Shown here one piece after another: positions 1 to 6,710 of a DNA stretch of 7,155 nt. Origin of the DNA: an uncultured Dehalococcoidia bacterium. Its GTDB lineage: Bacteria > Chloroflexota > Dehalococcoidia > Tepidiformales > Tepidiformaceae. Where the stretch lies: positions 1-7,155 of the forward strand of contig CALFYR010000307.1 in the NCBI GenBank assembly GCA_937954195.1. Reading direction: 5' to 3'. Position numbers and translations under genes: made by a program. The notes under the pieces were generated by a model. The model saw nothing but the letters and a program-made list of their open reading frames with translations, did not search any database and had not been told where the DNA came from. Within the stretch, counting starts at the first letter, position 1. Every line of letters starts with the position of its first letter.

Positions 1-32
1 GCACCATCGAGCGCCCCTTCGAGCACCGGCAT
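1..32 (-). CDS. ribH: 6,7-dimethyl-8-ribityllumazine synthase, N-terminal start only (partial)
   Basis: Only the first ten full codons are inside the window, reading MPVLEGALDG. This matches the usual opening of lumazine synthase (EG-x-L-x-G just before the first beta strand). The enzyme condenses 5-amino-6-ribitylamino-uracil with 3,4-dihydroxy-2-butanone 4-phosphate to give lumazine, the substrate of riboflavin synthase. The ATG at 32-30 shares one base with the ribBA stop (TGATG), and a good Shine-Dalgarno sequence lies 6 bases upstream. Position after ribE and ribBA fits the common rib operon order. The rest of the gene is beyond base 1, so the call rests on ten residues plus context. Confidence 0.8.
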   Translation of the reverse strand, partial: MPVLEGALDG

Positions 33-1282
33 CAGGAGCCTCCCTCGGCGCTCACCGCCTCGAGGCCGTCCAGCAGGTGGCCCATGCGCTTCCGCTTCGC
101 GTCCAGGTAGCGCACGTTGAACGGGTTCGGCTCGGTGATGATCGGCACGCGCTCCACTACTTCCAGGCCGTACGCCTCGAGTCCCGCGCGCTTTGCCGGG
201 TTGTTCGTGATCAGCCGCATCTTGCGCACGCCGATATCCCGTAGGATCTGCATGCCGATGCCGTAATCCCGCCGGTCTGCCGGGAATCCGAGCGCGAGGT
301 TGGCATCGACCGTGTCCATTCCCTTGTCCTGCAACTCGTACGTCCGAAGCTTGTTGTGCAGCCCTATCCCTCGCCCCTCTTGCCGCATATAGAGGAACAC
401 GCCGCCCTCGTCCGCAATCATCTTGAGGGCACGGTCCTTCTGCTCGCCGCAATCACACCGCATCGAATCGAACACATCGCCCGTGACGCACTGGTCATGC
501 ACCCGCACCAGCACTGGCTTGTCCTCGTCGATAGGCCCCTTGATCACGGCAACATGTTCATCCGGGTAGTTCTCGGCCTTGTAGGCCAGGATCGTCATGT
601 CGCCGTTCGGCGTGGGCAGCTTCGTCTCGGCCACGCGCTGCACAAGGCGCTCGTGCCGCAGCCGGTACTTGATCATCTCGTTCACGGTGACGATGCGAAG
701 CCCGTGGCGCCGCGCGAACCGCTTCAGGTCCGGCATGCGCGCCATTTCGCCGTCCATCTTCATGATTTCGCAGAGCACTCCGGCGGGATAGAGGCCGGCC
801 ATCCGTGCCAGGTCCACGGTCGCTTCGGTCTGTCCCGCGCGAACCAGCACGCCGCCCTTGCGGGCGCGCAACGGGAACATGTGCCCCGGCCGCGAAAGGT
901 CCTCCGGCCGCGTTTCCGGGTCGATGAGCACCTGCACGGTTCGCGCCCGGTCCGCCGCGCTGATCCCGGTTGTCACGCCGGTTCGCGCCTCCACCGAAAC
1001 CGTGAACGGCGTCCCGAAGCCGCTGGTGTTCACCTCGTGGTTCACCATCAGCGGCAACTTCAGCTGCTCGGTCCGCTCTTCGGTCAGCGAAACGCACACC
1101 AGCCCGCGCCCGTACTTCGCCATGAAGTTGATGGCGTCCGGCGTCACGAACTGGGCGGCCATCACCAGGTCACCTTCGTTCTCCCGGTCCTCATCGTCCG
1201 TGATGATAACGAACTTTCCTCGCCGGAACTCCTCGATGGCTTCCGGCACCGTTGCCATCACCGGGTCTCGTTCGGTGGTCAT
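32..1282 (-). CDS. ribBA: Bifunctional 3,4-dihydroxy-2-butanone 4-phosphate synthase / GTP cyclohydrolase II
   Basis: This 416-residue cytosolic enzyme makes both riboflavin precursors: DHBP from ribulose 5-phosphate (N-terminal RibB, about 1-208) and diaminohydroxy-pyrimidine phosphate from GTP (C-terminal RibA, about 215-405). RibB motifs visible are DDEDRENEGD (29-38), TTGISAADR (104-112), RPGHMFPLRA (131-140) and CEIM (171-174). RibA motifs are TGDVFDSMRCDCG (267-279) with zinc cysteines C265, C276 and C278, RQEGRGIGL (300-308), TYELQDKG with Y315, DRRDYGIG (337-344), NNPAKR (360-365) and a terminal YLDAKRKRMGH. The ATG at 1282 overlaps the ribE stop (ATGA) and follows a strong AGGAGG, so it is the start; in-frame codons upstream are ribE read out of frame. 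Oddity: position 151 is Gln in GQTEAT, where E. coli RibB has metal ligand His153. The following loop, KMDGEMAR, is also atypical. The RibA half looks fully intact. Confidence 0.96.
   Translation of the reverse strand: MTTERDPVMATVPEAIEEFRRGKFVIITDDEDRENEGDLVMAAQFVTPDAINFMAKYGRGLVCVSLTEERTEQLKLPLMVNHEVNTSGFGTPFTVSVEARTGVTTGISAADRARTVQVLIDPETRPEDLSRPGHMFPLRARKGGVLVRAGQTEATVDLARMAGLYPAGVLCEIMKMDGEMARMPDLKRFARRHGLRIVTVNEMIKYRLRHERLVQRVAETKLPTPNGDMTILAYKAENYPDEHVAVIKGPIDEDKPVLVRVHDQCVTGDVFDSMRCDCGEQKDRALKMIADEGGVFLYMRQEGRGIGLHNKLRTYELQDKGMDTVDANLALGFPADRRDYGIGMQILRDIGVRKMRLITNNPAKRAGLEAYGLEVVERVPIITEPNPFNVRYLDAKRKRMGHLLDGLEAVSAEGGS
39..45 (-). promoter_or_regulatory. ribH ribosome binding site
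   Basis: On the minus strand AGGGAGG lies 6 bases before the ribH ATG, inside the last codons of ribBA. It supports the ATG at 32 as a real start and suggests reinitiation or coupling at the TGATG junction. Confidence 0.7.
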
Positions 1283-1875
1283 GCCTTCGCCTCCTGCTCC
1301 CGGGCGGCGAGGATGTTCTCCACGTAGCGCGCGAGGATGTCTGTCTCGAGGTTGATCCGGTCGCCCGGCTTCCGGTTGATGAGGTTCGTATGTTCCTGCG
1401 TGTATTGCACCAGCGACACCGAAAAGCTCTCGCTGTCCTTCGCGATGATGGTCAGGCTGATCCCGTCCATGCAGACCGGACCCTTCACCAGCATGTACTT
1501 CAGCAATTCCGGCGGTGTTTTGATCCGGACGATGATCGCGTCGCCTTCGGGGGTGGCTGAATCGAAGGTGCCGACCGCCTCTACCACTCCCCGCACGATG
1601 TGGCCGGAAAGACGATCGGTGGGCCGGACGCTGCGCTCCAGGTTCACCAGGTCGCCGGGCCGAAGGTCGCCCAGGTTCGAACGCCGGTACGTCTCCGGCA
1701 TCAGGTTCGCGAAGAACGTCTCGTTGTCCATCTCGGCGACCGTCAGGTCCACTCCGTTGATAGCGATCGAATCGCCGAGCTTGGAATCGGTGAGCACGAA
1801 CGGCGAGCGGATGCGGAGCGTGCCTTCGCCCGCCTCCACCACGGTCCCCACTTCTTCGATGATGCCAGTGAACAT
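1279..1875 (-). CDS. ribE: Riboflavin synthase, alpha chain
   Basis: This 198-residue enzyme dismutates two molecules of 6,7-dimethyl-8-ribityllumazine to riboflavin and the RibA-derived pyrimidine. It has the family opening MFTGIIEEVG and the two tandem lumazine-binding barrels: N-barrel about 1-88 (GDSIAINGVDLTV at 34-46, YRRSNLGDL at 63-71) and C-barrel about 98-185 (KGPVCMDGISLT at 131-142, YTQEHTNL at 158-165, ETD at 177-179). Length is close to the usual 200-215. The ATG at 1875 gives the exact family N terminus, including Phe2, and follows AGGGG by 6 bases. Two usual active-site residues differ. Asp43 stands where most homologues have Cys (E. coli Cys48), and the stretch SGHIVRGVVEAVG keeps the first His but has Val96 where E. 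coli has His102. S140 and T142 (E. coli S146/T148) and D179 (E. coli D185) are retained. It is first in the FMN-riboswitch operon. Confidence 0.94.
   Translation of the reverse strand: MFTGIIEEVGTVVEAGEGTLRIRSPFVLTDSKLGDSIAINGVDLTVAEMDNETFFANLMPETYRRSNLGDLRPGDLVNLERSVRPTDRLSGHIVRGVVEAVGTFDSATPEGDAIIVRIKTPPELLKYMLVKGPVCMDGISLTIIAKDSESFSVSLVQYTQEHTNLINRKPGDRINLETDILARYVENILAAREQEAKA
1290..1295 (-). promoter_or_regulatory. ribBA ribosome binding site
   Basis: A perfect AGGAGG on the minus strand sits 7 bases before the ribBA ATG, within the end of ribE. It fixes the ribBA start at 1282 and rules out the longer in-frame reading that begins upstream of ribE. Confidence 0.85.
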
Positions 1876-1881
1876 GCGCTA

Positions 1882-1886
1882 CCCCT
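1882..1886 (-). promoter_or_regulatory. ribE ribosome binding site
   Basis: AGGGG on the minus strand lies 6 bases before the ribE ATG. It forms the 3' arm of a possible hairpin with CCCC at 1909-1906, so its accessibility may be what the FMN riboswitch controls. Confidence 0.65.
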
Positions 1887-1909
1887 GTGGCGAACTGATG
1901 CGCGCGGGG
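1882..1909 (-). promoter_or_regulatory. Candidate Shine-Dalgarno sequestering hairpin of ribE
   Basis: On the minus strand CCCC (1909-1906) and the adjacent GCG (1905-1903) can pair with GGGG (1885-1882) and CGC (1892-1890), leaving a 4-base bulge and a 10-base loop. The GGGG arm is the core of the ribE ribosome binding site. This is a modest stem seen by eye, and its role as the FMN-dependent translational off-structure is inference. Confidence 0.4.
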
Positions 1910-1922
1910 ATAACGGGAGATT

Positions 1923-1970
1923 GCGCGCCGCGGATACGGCACGCCGTCGGCCCCCGTACGCCGCGCACGC
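1923..1970 (-). other. Long GC-rich leader hairpin downstream of the FMN riboswitch
   Basis: The minus-strand RNA can form a stem of about 16 pairs. GCGUG (1970-1966) pairs with CGCGC (1927-1923), CGCGG (1965-1961) with CCGCG (1933-1929), and GUACGG (1959-1954) with CCGUAU (1939-1934). There are two single-base bulges, two G-U pairs and a 14-base loop. It lies between the aptamer and the ribE start. It is strong enough for a terminator stem, but AATCTCCCG follows it with no U-run, so it is not a standard intrinsic terminator. It may be an expression-platform element or a U-less terminator. A 9-base direct repeat, GTATCCGCG (1976-1968 and 1937-1929), partly overlaps it. Confidence 0.55.
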
Positions 1971-1990
1971 GGATACAGGCAGCCGCAAGT

Positions 1991-2115
<125 letters not shown>

Positions 2116-2125
2116 ATCACTCGTA

Positions 2126-2154
2126 TCGTTAGCTTTACGCTAAGGAGTTGTCAA
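2126..2154 (-). promoter_or_regulatory. Probable promoter of the rib operon
   Basis: A perfect TTGACA (2154-2149) starts 9 bases past the recJ stop. With a 17-base spacer the -10 position is TAACGA (2131-2126), a poor match to TATAAT. The expected transcription start near 2119 falls just before P1 of the riboswitch (2115), which supports the assignment. The stretch is visibly more AT-rich than its surroundings. The -10 call is uncertain, and read-through from recJ is also possible because no terminator lies between. Confidence 0.6.
2129..2143. repeat. Perfect inverted repeat in the rib promoter spacer
   Basis: On the plus strand TTAGC and GCTAA form a perfect 5-base inverted repeat around a 5-base centre, lying between the -35 box and the candidate -10 box of the rib operon. 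It could be a small operator or a chance palindrome. It is too AT-rich and has no U-run, so it is not a convincing recJ terminator. Confidence 0.35.
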
Positions 2155-2162
2155 GAGGATAC

Positions 2163-3869
2163 CTAACGCTCCAGCGCCCGCCCCTCTGCCTCTGTCGCGA
2201 TGTCTAACACCTCGAGCTCCACGCCATCCCCACGCCAGTCCCGCTGCAGCGAGTACACAATATCGACCGTCCCATCCAGCTCGGCGTCGCCCTGCCGGAA
2301 CGCGATTCCCCGCCAAACCACCGGGCCGTCCTTCACCATCAGCCGAAGGTGGTCGCCGTCCGCCCCGACCGGCTTCGCGTCCTTCAACTGGACGCCGCGG
2401 CTCATCAGCACCGGCTTCCGGTTCCCCTGCCCGCACGGTTCGAACCGCATCAGGCCCTTCACTTCGAGCCCATCGAGGTCGCCCAGCCGCGCCTCCGCGT
2501 CGATGTCGATAATCCGCCGCGGCGGTTCCCACCCCAGTTGCTCCGCGGCCGTGTTCACCAGCCGGTCCTTCAGCAATTCCAGGTTCTCATTCCGAACCGT
2601 GAACCCCGCCGCCGCGCGGTGCCCGCCGTGACGCTCCAGCAGCGCCTTCTCTTTCCGTATCGCCGAAACGATGTCGAACGATGGGATGCTCCGGCAGCTC
2701 GCTCGGCTTTCCGTGGGGCCTTTGGATAGCACGATCGCCGGCCGGTTCCGCCGTTCCGCCAGCCGCGAAGCGACGAGTCCGACGATGCCCGGCGATATGT
2801 GTTCGCTCGCCACGAACACCAGGGGCTCGTCGCTCGCACCGAGCGTCTCCTCCGCGATCTGCATCGCCTCTTCGGTCTGCCGCTGCCGTTCGCGGTTCAG
2901 CTGGTCCAGCTGCGCGGCAAGCCCGCCGGCGAGCATCCCGTTCTCCGCCAGCATCAGCTCCAACGCAATGTTCGCATGCGCCAGCCGGCCGGCCGCGTTC
3001 ATCCGCGGGCCAATCGCGAACCCCAGCGTCTCCGCCGTGAACCGTTCCGCCGCTGTGCCGCTCACCTTCGCCAGCGCCTCCAGCCCCGGCCGCAGCGACC
3101 GCTGCATCTGCGCGATCCCGTCGGTCACAATTTTCCGGTTCTCATCGAACAGTGGGGCAACATCCACCACCGTGCCCAGCGCGGCCAGGTCCACAAAGCT
3201 GCTGTCGTCCAGCTTCCGCCCGAGGTCTTCGTACAGCACCTGCAGGAACCGGTAGGCCACGCCCACCGCCGCCAGTTCATCGAACGGGTACGGCGAATCC
3301 TTGCGCTTCGGGTTTACCGCCGCGAGCGCCGCCGGCATCTCCTCCGGCACCGTGTGGTGGTCCAGGATAATCACGTCCATCCCGAGCTCGTTCGCGTAGG
3401 CAACCTCGGCCACCGATGAGATTCCGCAGTCGGCGGTCACCAGCAGCCCGCACCCCTGGTCGCGAAGTCTCCGCACCGCGCCGAGGTTCAATCCGTACCC
3501 TTCGGCGAACCGGTCGGGGATGTAGGTAACGAGCGAGGCTCCGAGCGGCCGCAGGCCCTCGTGGAGCACGGCTACGCTCGTCACGCCGTCCACATCGAAG
3601 TCGCCGAAGAGCGCGATCGTTTCGTGCGCGTCAATCGCCTGGCGTACGCGCCGGATCGCTTCCTTCATCCCCGGGAGGATGAGGGGATCATGGTCCGCCA
3701 TCGTGTGCGGCTTGTAGAACAGGTCCGCCTGCTCCCGTGTCGTGATTCCCCGGGCCGCCAACACGGTCGCGACAATGCGGGGGAATCGAGGGATGCCTTT
3801 TTGGTGGGCGTAGGGGTCTCGGAGGCGCCAGCGTGGCCGTACTTCGTGGGAAGTGGCGAGCTGGGTCAT
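2163..3869 (-). CDS. recJ: Single-stranded-DNA-specific 5'-3' exonuclease RecJ
   Basis: This 568-residue protein is near the usual RecJ length (E. coli 577). RecJ degrades single-stranded DNA 5' to 3' with Mg2+ or Mn2+ in RecF-type recombination and in base-excision and mismatch repair. The DHH domain is clear: motif I GDFDVDGVTS (89-98), TADCG (145-149), the name motif DHH (170-172), and LGTVVDVAPL (231-240). Next come GPRMNAAGR (287-295), the DHHA1 domain with SRASCRS (388-394) and GGHRAAAGF (415-423), and the C-terminal OB-like domain with RFEPCGQGN (475-483). All expected metal-site acids and histidines are present, so the enzyme looks active. The ATG at 3869 overlaps the fabF stop (ATGA). 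The upstream ribosome binding site is weak, suggesting translational coupling to fabF. The stop is TAG at 2165-2163, followed directly by the rib promoter with no visible terminator. Confidence 0.96.
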   Translation of the reverse strand: MTQLATSHEVRPRWRLRDPYAHQKGIPRFPRIVATVLAARGITTREQADLFYKPHTMADHDPLILPGMKEAIRRVRQAIDAHETIALFGDFDVDGVTSVAVLHEGLRPLGASLVTYIPDRFAEGYGLNLGAVRRLRDQGCGLLVTADCGISSVAEVAYANELGMDVIILDHHTVPEEMPAALAAVNPKRKDSPYPFDELAAVGVAYRFLQVLYEDLGRKLDDSSFVDLAALGTVVDVAPLFDENRKIVTDGIAQMQRSLRPGLEALAKVSGTAAERFTAETLGFAIGPRMNAAGRLAHANIALELMLAENGMLAGGLAAQLDQLNRERQRQTEEAMQIAEETLGASDEPLVFVASEHISPGIVGLVASRLAERRNRPAIVLSKGPTESRASCRSIPSFDIVSAIRKEKALLERHGGHRAAAGFTVRNENLELLKDRLVNTAAEQLGWEPPRRIIDIDAEARLGDLDGLEVKGLMRFEPCGQGNRKPVLMSRGVQLKDAKPVGADGDHLRLMVKDGPVVWRGIAFRQGDAELDGTVDIVYSLQRDWRGDGVELEVLDIATEAEGRALER

Positions 3870-5131
3870 GCGCTCGGCCTGTACTTGCGGAAGATCAGGC
3901 TCGCGTTGTGCCCGCCAAACCCGAGCGAGTTCGTCATCACCGCCTCGATCTGCGCCGAACGCGCCGTGTTCGGCACGTAGTCCAGGTCGCAGTCGGGGTC
4001 GGGCGTTTCGTAGTTCGCGGTCGGAGGGATCACCTGGTGTTGCAGCGCCAGCACGCTGAACCCGGCTTCGACCGAACCGGCAGCCCCGAGCAGGTGGCCT
4101 GTCATCGATTTCGTCGAGCTAATCGGCAGTTCGTAGGCGTACTCGCCGAACACCTTCTTCAGGGCCAGCGTCTCAAGCTTGTCGTTCATGGGTGTCGAAG
4201 TCCCGTGCGCGTTCACGTAGTCGATGTCGTCCGATTCCAGTCCCGCTTGCTTGAGCGCCTTGCGCATCGCCCGTGCGGCGCCCTCGCCGTTTTCGTCCGG
4301 CTGGGTAATGTGGAACGCATCGCTGGTCGCACCATAGCCCGCCAATTCGGCAAGTATTGTCGCGCCGCGCGCCAGGGCGTGTTCTTCCGATTCGAGCACC
4401 AGCAGCCCGGCGCCCTCCGCCATCACGAAGCCATCCCGGTTCAGGTCGAATGGCTTCGAGGCGCGCGCAGGGTCATCGTTCGCCGTGGTCAGTGCTTTCG
4501 CGGCGGAGAACCCTGCCATGCAAATCGGCGTGATGGCTGCCTCGGTTCCCCCCGCAATTGCGACCTCCGCGTCGCCCCGCCGGATGATATTCGCCGCCTC
4601 GCCGATGCTATCGGCCCCGCTGGCGCAGGCACTAATCAGGCTGTAGTTCACGGCCTTCGCTCCCAGCCGGATGCTCAGCTGGCCACTCGTCATGTCCGAA
4701 AGCATCATCGGCATCAGGAACGGGCTCACGCGCCCCGGTCCCTTCGCCAGCATCGTGTCGTACTCGTTCACGAGCGTGGTAACGCCGCCGATGGCCGTAC
4801 CCACAATGATCGCCACATCGGTGCCGTTCTCCGGGTCGATGGTGTAGTTCGCCTGCTTCAGGGCCTCGTCCGCCGCCACGAACGCGAACTGCGTCGTGCG
4901 GTCCGCCCGGCGTGCTTCTTTGCGATCCATGTAGGCCGTCGGGTCGAAGTCCGGCACTTCGCCGGCAACCTGCGAGTCGTGCCCTTCGGGGTCGAACAGG
5001 GTGATCCGACGGATGCCCGAACGGGCATTCACGAGGCTGTCCCAGTTATCGCAGGCGTTATGTCCGAGTGCGGTAATGAGACCGACCCCCGTGACTACGA
5101 TGCGGCGGCCGGTAGACGCGTTGCTGCTCAC
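3866..5131 (-). CDS. fabF: Beta-ketoacyl-[acyl-carrier-protein] synthase II
   Basis: This 421-residue condensing enzyme of type II fatty-acid synthesis elongates acyl-ACP with malonyl-ACP by decarboxylative Claisen condensation in the cytosol. The thiolase fold opens with RRIVVTGVGLITALG (9-23). The catalytic set is complete: nucleophile C169 in SACASGADSIG, H309 in NAHGTSTPMND, K341 in STKSMTGH, H346, and the gating loop GFGGHNA (404-410). Length and residue spacing match E. coli FabF (C163, H303, K335, H340) with a six-residue offset. The start is GTG at 5131, because the family N terminus follows directly and no better codon lies between it and the nnr stop. The upstream Shine-Dalgarno sequence is weak (GGCGAAG), so initiation may depend on upstream translation. 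Its 3' end overlaps recJ by 4 bases. FabF is favoured over FabB by length and motifs. No acpP, fabD or fabG is in the window, but its ACP partner would be activated by AcpS encoded two genes upstream. Confidence 0.95.
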   Translation of the reverse strand: MSSNASTGRRIVVTGVGLITALGHNACDNWDSLVNARSGIRRITLFDPEGHDSQVAGEVPDFDPTAYMDRKEARRADRTTQFAFVAADEALKQANYTIDPENGTDVAIIVGTAIGGVTTLVNEYDTMLAKGPGRVSPFLMPMMLSDMTSGQLSIRLGAKAVNYSLISACASGADSIGEAANIIRRGDAEVAIAGGTEAAITPICMAGFSAAKALTTANDDPARASKPFDLNRDGFVMAEGAGLLVLESEEHALARGATILAELAGYGATSDAFHITQPDENGEGAARAMRKALKQAGLESDDIDYVNAHGTSTPMNDKLETLALKKVFGEYAYELPISSTKSMTGHLLGAAGSVEAGFSVLALQHQVIPPTANYETPDPDCDLDYVPNTARSAQIEAVMTNSLGFGGHNASLIFRKYRPSA

Positions 5132-5151
5132 GACTTCGCCAGAGTGTACAT
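5128..5151 (-). other. Possible 7-codon bridging ORF between nnr and fabF
   Basis: An ATG overlapping the nnr stop (TGATG) opens a reading of MYTLAKS, and its TGA overlaps the fabF GTG start (GTGA). The geometry would let ribosomes finishing nnr restart and be delivered to the fabF start, which has only a weak ribosome binding site. There is no evidence that the peptide itself matters, and chance is a real alternative. Confidence 0.25.
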
Positions 5152-6710
5152 CACGGCGCGACTACGTCCTTCACTACCCGCGGGAGCCGTGCGGCGATTT
5201 CGCCCGCGAGCAGCCCGGCATCGCCGTACTCCTCGCGCAGCGCTTCGCCGGTTGCGCCGTGCAGGTAGACGCCCATGCACGCCGCTTCGAACGGTTCCAT
5301 GCCCTGTGCCAGGTACCCGCCAATCATCCCCGCAAGGACGTCTCCGCTGCCGGCCGTAGCCAGCAAGGGATTCGCCCAGGGGCTCAGGCTGGCCCGGCCA
5401 TCCGCTGTGGCAATCACCGAATGGGCTCCTTTCAGCACCACCGTGCACCCGTACTTCGCGGCTGCTTCCTTCGTGATCTCCAGCCTCCGCGATTGCACTT
5501 CTGGCGCCGTCGTGTTCATTAGCCGCGCCATTTCGCCCGGGTGGGGTGTGAGTATCGCGTTCGAAGGCACGCGCTCGGGGCCATCGGCCATCGCCGCGAG
5601 CGCGTTCAGCGCGTCCGCATCGATGACGGCCCCGCGCGTCAGGTCTTCGAAGTCCGGGAACACCGCCCAGCACAGCGCGCGCGTCTCGTCCGTGTGGCCC
5701 AAGCCCGGACCGAACACGGCAGCGCTGTAGTTCGGCCACTCGCCCCGCAGAACGATCGCTGCCTCGCCGGTCAGCCCGCCATCCTCGGCCGCCGGTTGCG
5801 GCAACCACGTCGTCTCGGCAATCGCCGGCGTCAAAGCATCCGCCACCGGAGCCGGGCACGCGATGGTCACCAACCCGGCGCCCGCTCGGTACGCCCCCGT
5901 CGCCGCCAGCGTCACCGCCCCTCGATAATGGGAACACCCACCTACTACGAGCACCCGCCCGAACGTGCCCTTGTTCGCGTCCTCCGCCCGGCCCGGAAGG
6001 TGGTTTCGCACCCATCGCGAGGTCAGCAGTTCCAGCTGCACCTTTTCGATTGCCGCTTTCGGTATACCAATTTCTATGACCTGCACCCGGCCGATGTGCG
6101 CGCTCGCGGGGGCCTGGTACATCCCCACCTTGGGCAGCCCGAACGTCACGGTCATGTCCGGCGTCACGGTGAACGGGTCGACCGTCCCCGAATCCGCCCC
6201 GACCCCGGTCGGGATGTCCACTGCGAGCAGCTTGGGCGGCTGGAAGCTCCCCCGCACCGCCGCCACCTCCCGCAGCGCCACGGCGATCGGCTCGCCGTCT
6301 TCGAGCGGCCGTTCCTGCCCTATGCCCAGCAGCGCGTCGATGACCAGGTCGCTGCTCCCCAGCAGCGCCTTCAGGTCGCTCGTATCGCCATCTTCGCGGC
6401 CGTCCACCAGTGGGATCTCGCGCAGTTTCAGCTCTTCGAATCGCTCCTCGTGCCGGTGCCACTTCGGCAGGTACACAATGACCTCGGCGCCCCAGTCGCT
6501 CAGGTGCCGCGCCGCGACCAGTCCATCACCACCGTTGTTCCCGGGCCCGGCAAGCACGGCGATCCGCCGGCCCTCGAGCGTCCCGAGCAGCATCCACGCT
6601 TCCTGCGCGACCGCGAGGCCCGCCTCCTCCATCAGCTGCGCCTCGGTTACCCCCGAGGCAACGGCAGCGGCCTCGAGTTCGCGCATCTCTGCGGCGGTTA
6701 CCAGTTTCAT
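5151..6710 (-). CDS. nnr: Bifunctional NAD(P)H-hydrate epimerase / ADP-dependent NAD(P)H-hydrate dehydratase
   Basis: This 519-residue metabolite-repair enzyme has the usual length for the fused protein. The N-terminal YjeF_N domain (about 1-215) interconverts R- and S-NAD(P)HX and shows GPGNNGGDG (55-63) and AVDIPTGVGADSG (163-175). The C-terminal carbohydrate-kinase-like domain (about 240-515) dehydrates S-NAD(P)HX back to NAD(P)H using ADP. It shows KGTFGRVLVVGG (247-258), GPGLG (334-338), DADALN (364-369), LTPHPGEMARL (387-397), VLKGAHSVIA (425-434) and ATAGSGDVLAG (451-461), where D457 is the expected catalytic Asp. Both halves look intact. The ATG at 6710 overlaps the acpS stop (ATGA) and has an AAGGGA ribosome binding site just upstream. 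An acpS-nnr pair is a common bacterial arrangement, which supports both calls. It is cytosolic, with no signal peptide or membrane segment. Confidence 0.96.
   Translation of the reverse strand: MKLVTAAEMRELEAAAVASGVTEAQLMEEAGLAVAQEAWMLLGTLEGRRIAVLAGPGNNGGDGLVAARHLSDWGAEVIVYLPKWHRHEERFEELKLREIPLVDGREDGDTSDLKALLGSSDLVIDALLGIGQERPLEDGEPIAVALREVAAVRGSFQPPKLLAVDIPTGVGADSGTVDPFTVTPDMTVTFGLPKVGMYQAPASAHIGRVQVIEIGIPKAAIEKVQLELLTSRWVRNHLPGRAEDANKGTFGRVLVVGGCSHYRGAVTLAATGAYRAGAGLVTIACPAPVADALTPAIAETTWLPQPAAEDGGLTGEAAIVLRGEWPNYSAAVFGPGLGHTDETRALCWAVFPDFEDLTRGAVIDADALNALAAMADGPERVPSNAILTPHPGEMARLMNTTAPEVQSRRLEITKEAAAKYGCTVVLKGAHSVIATADGRASLSPWANPLLATAGSGDVLAGMIGGYLAQGMEPFEAACMGVYLHGATGEALREEYGDAGLLAGEIAARLPRVVKDVVAP

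Noticed and set aside
1923..1970. Classical Rho-independent terminator after the riboswitch
   Set aside because: The stem is strong, but AATCTCCCG follows with no run of U, so I list it only as a leader hairpin.
3833..5359. A 508-residue plus-strand ORF opposite fabF
   Set aside because: It mirrors fabF codons, is very rich in Arg, His and Val, has no recognisable motif and spans several real genes. Long antisense frames are common in GC-rich coding DNA.
5128..6462. A 444-residue minus-strand ORF overlapping nnr in another frame
   Set aside because: It is an out-of-frame reading of nnr, Arg/Gly/Ala-rich, with no motif. Only its last few codons are of possible interest, as a bridging ORF.
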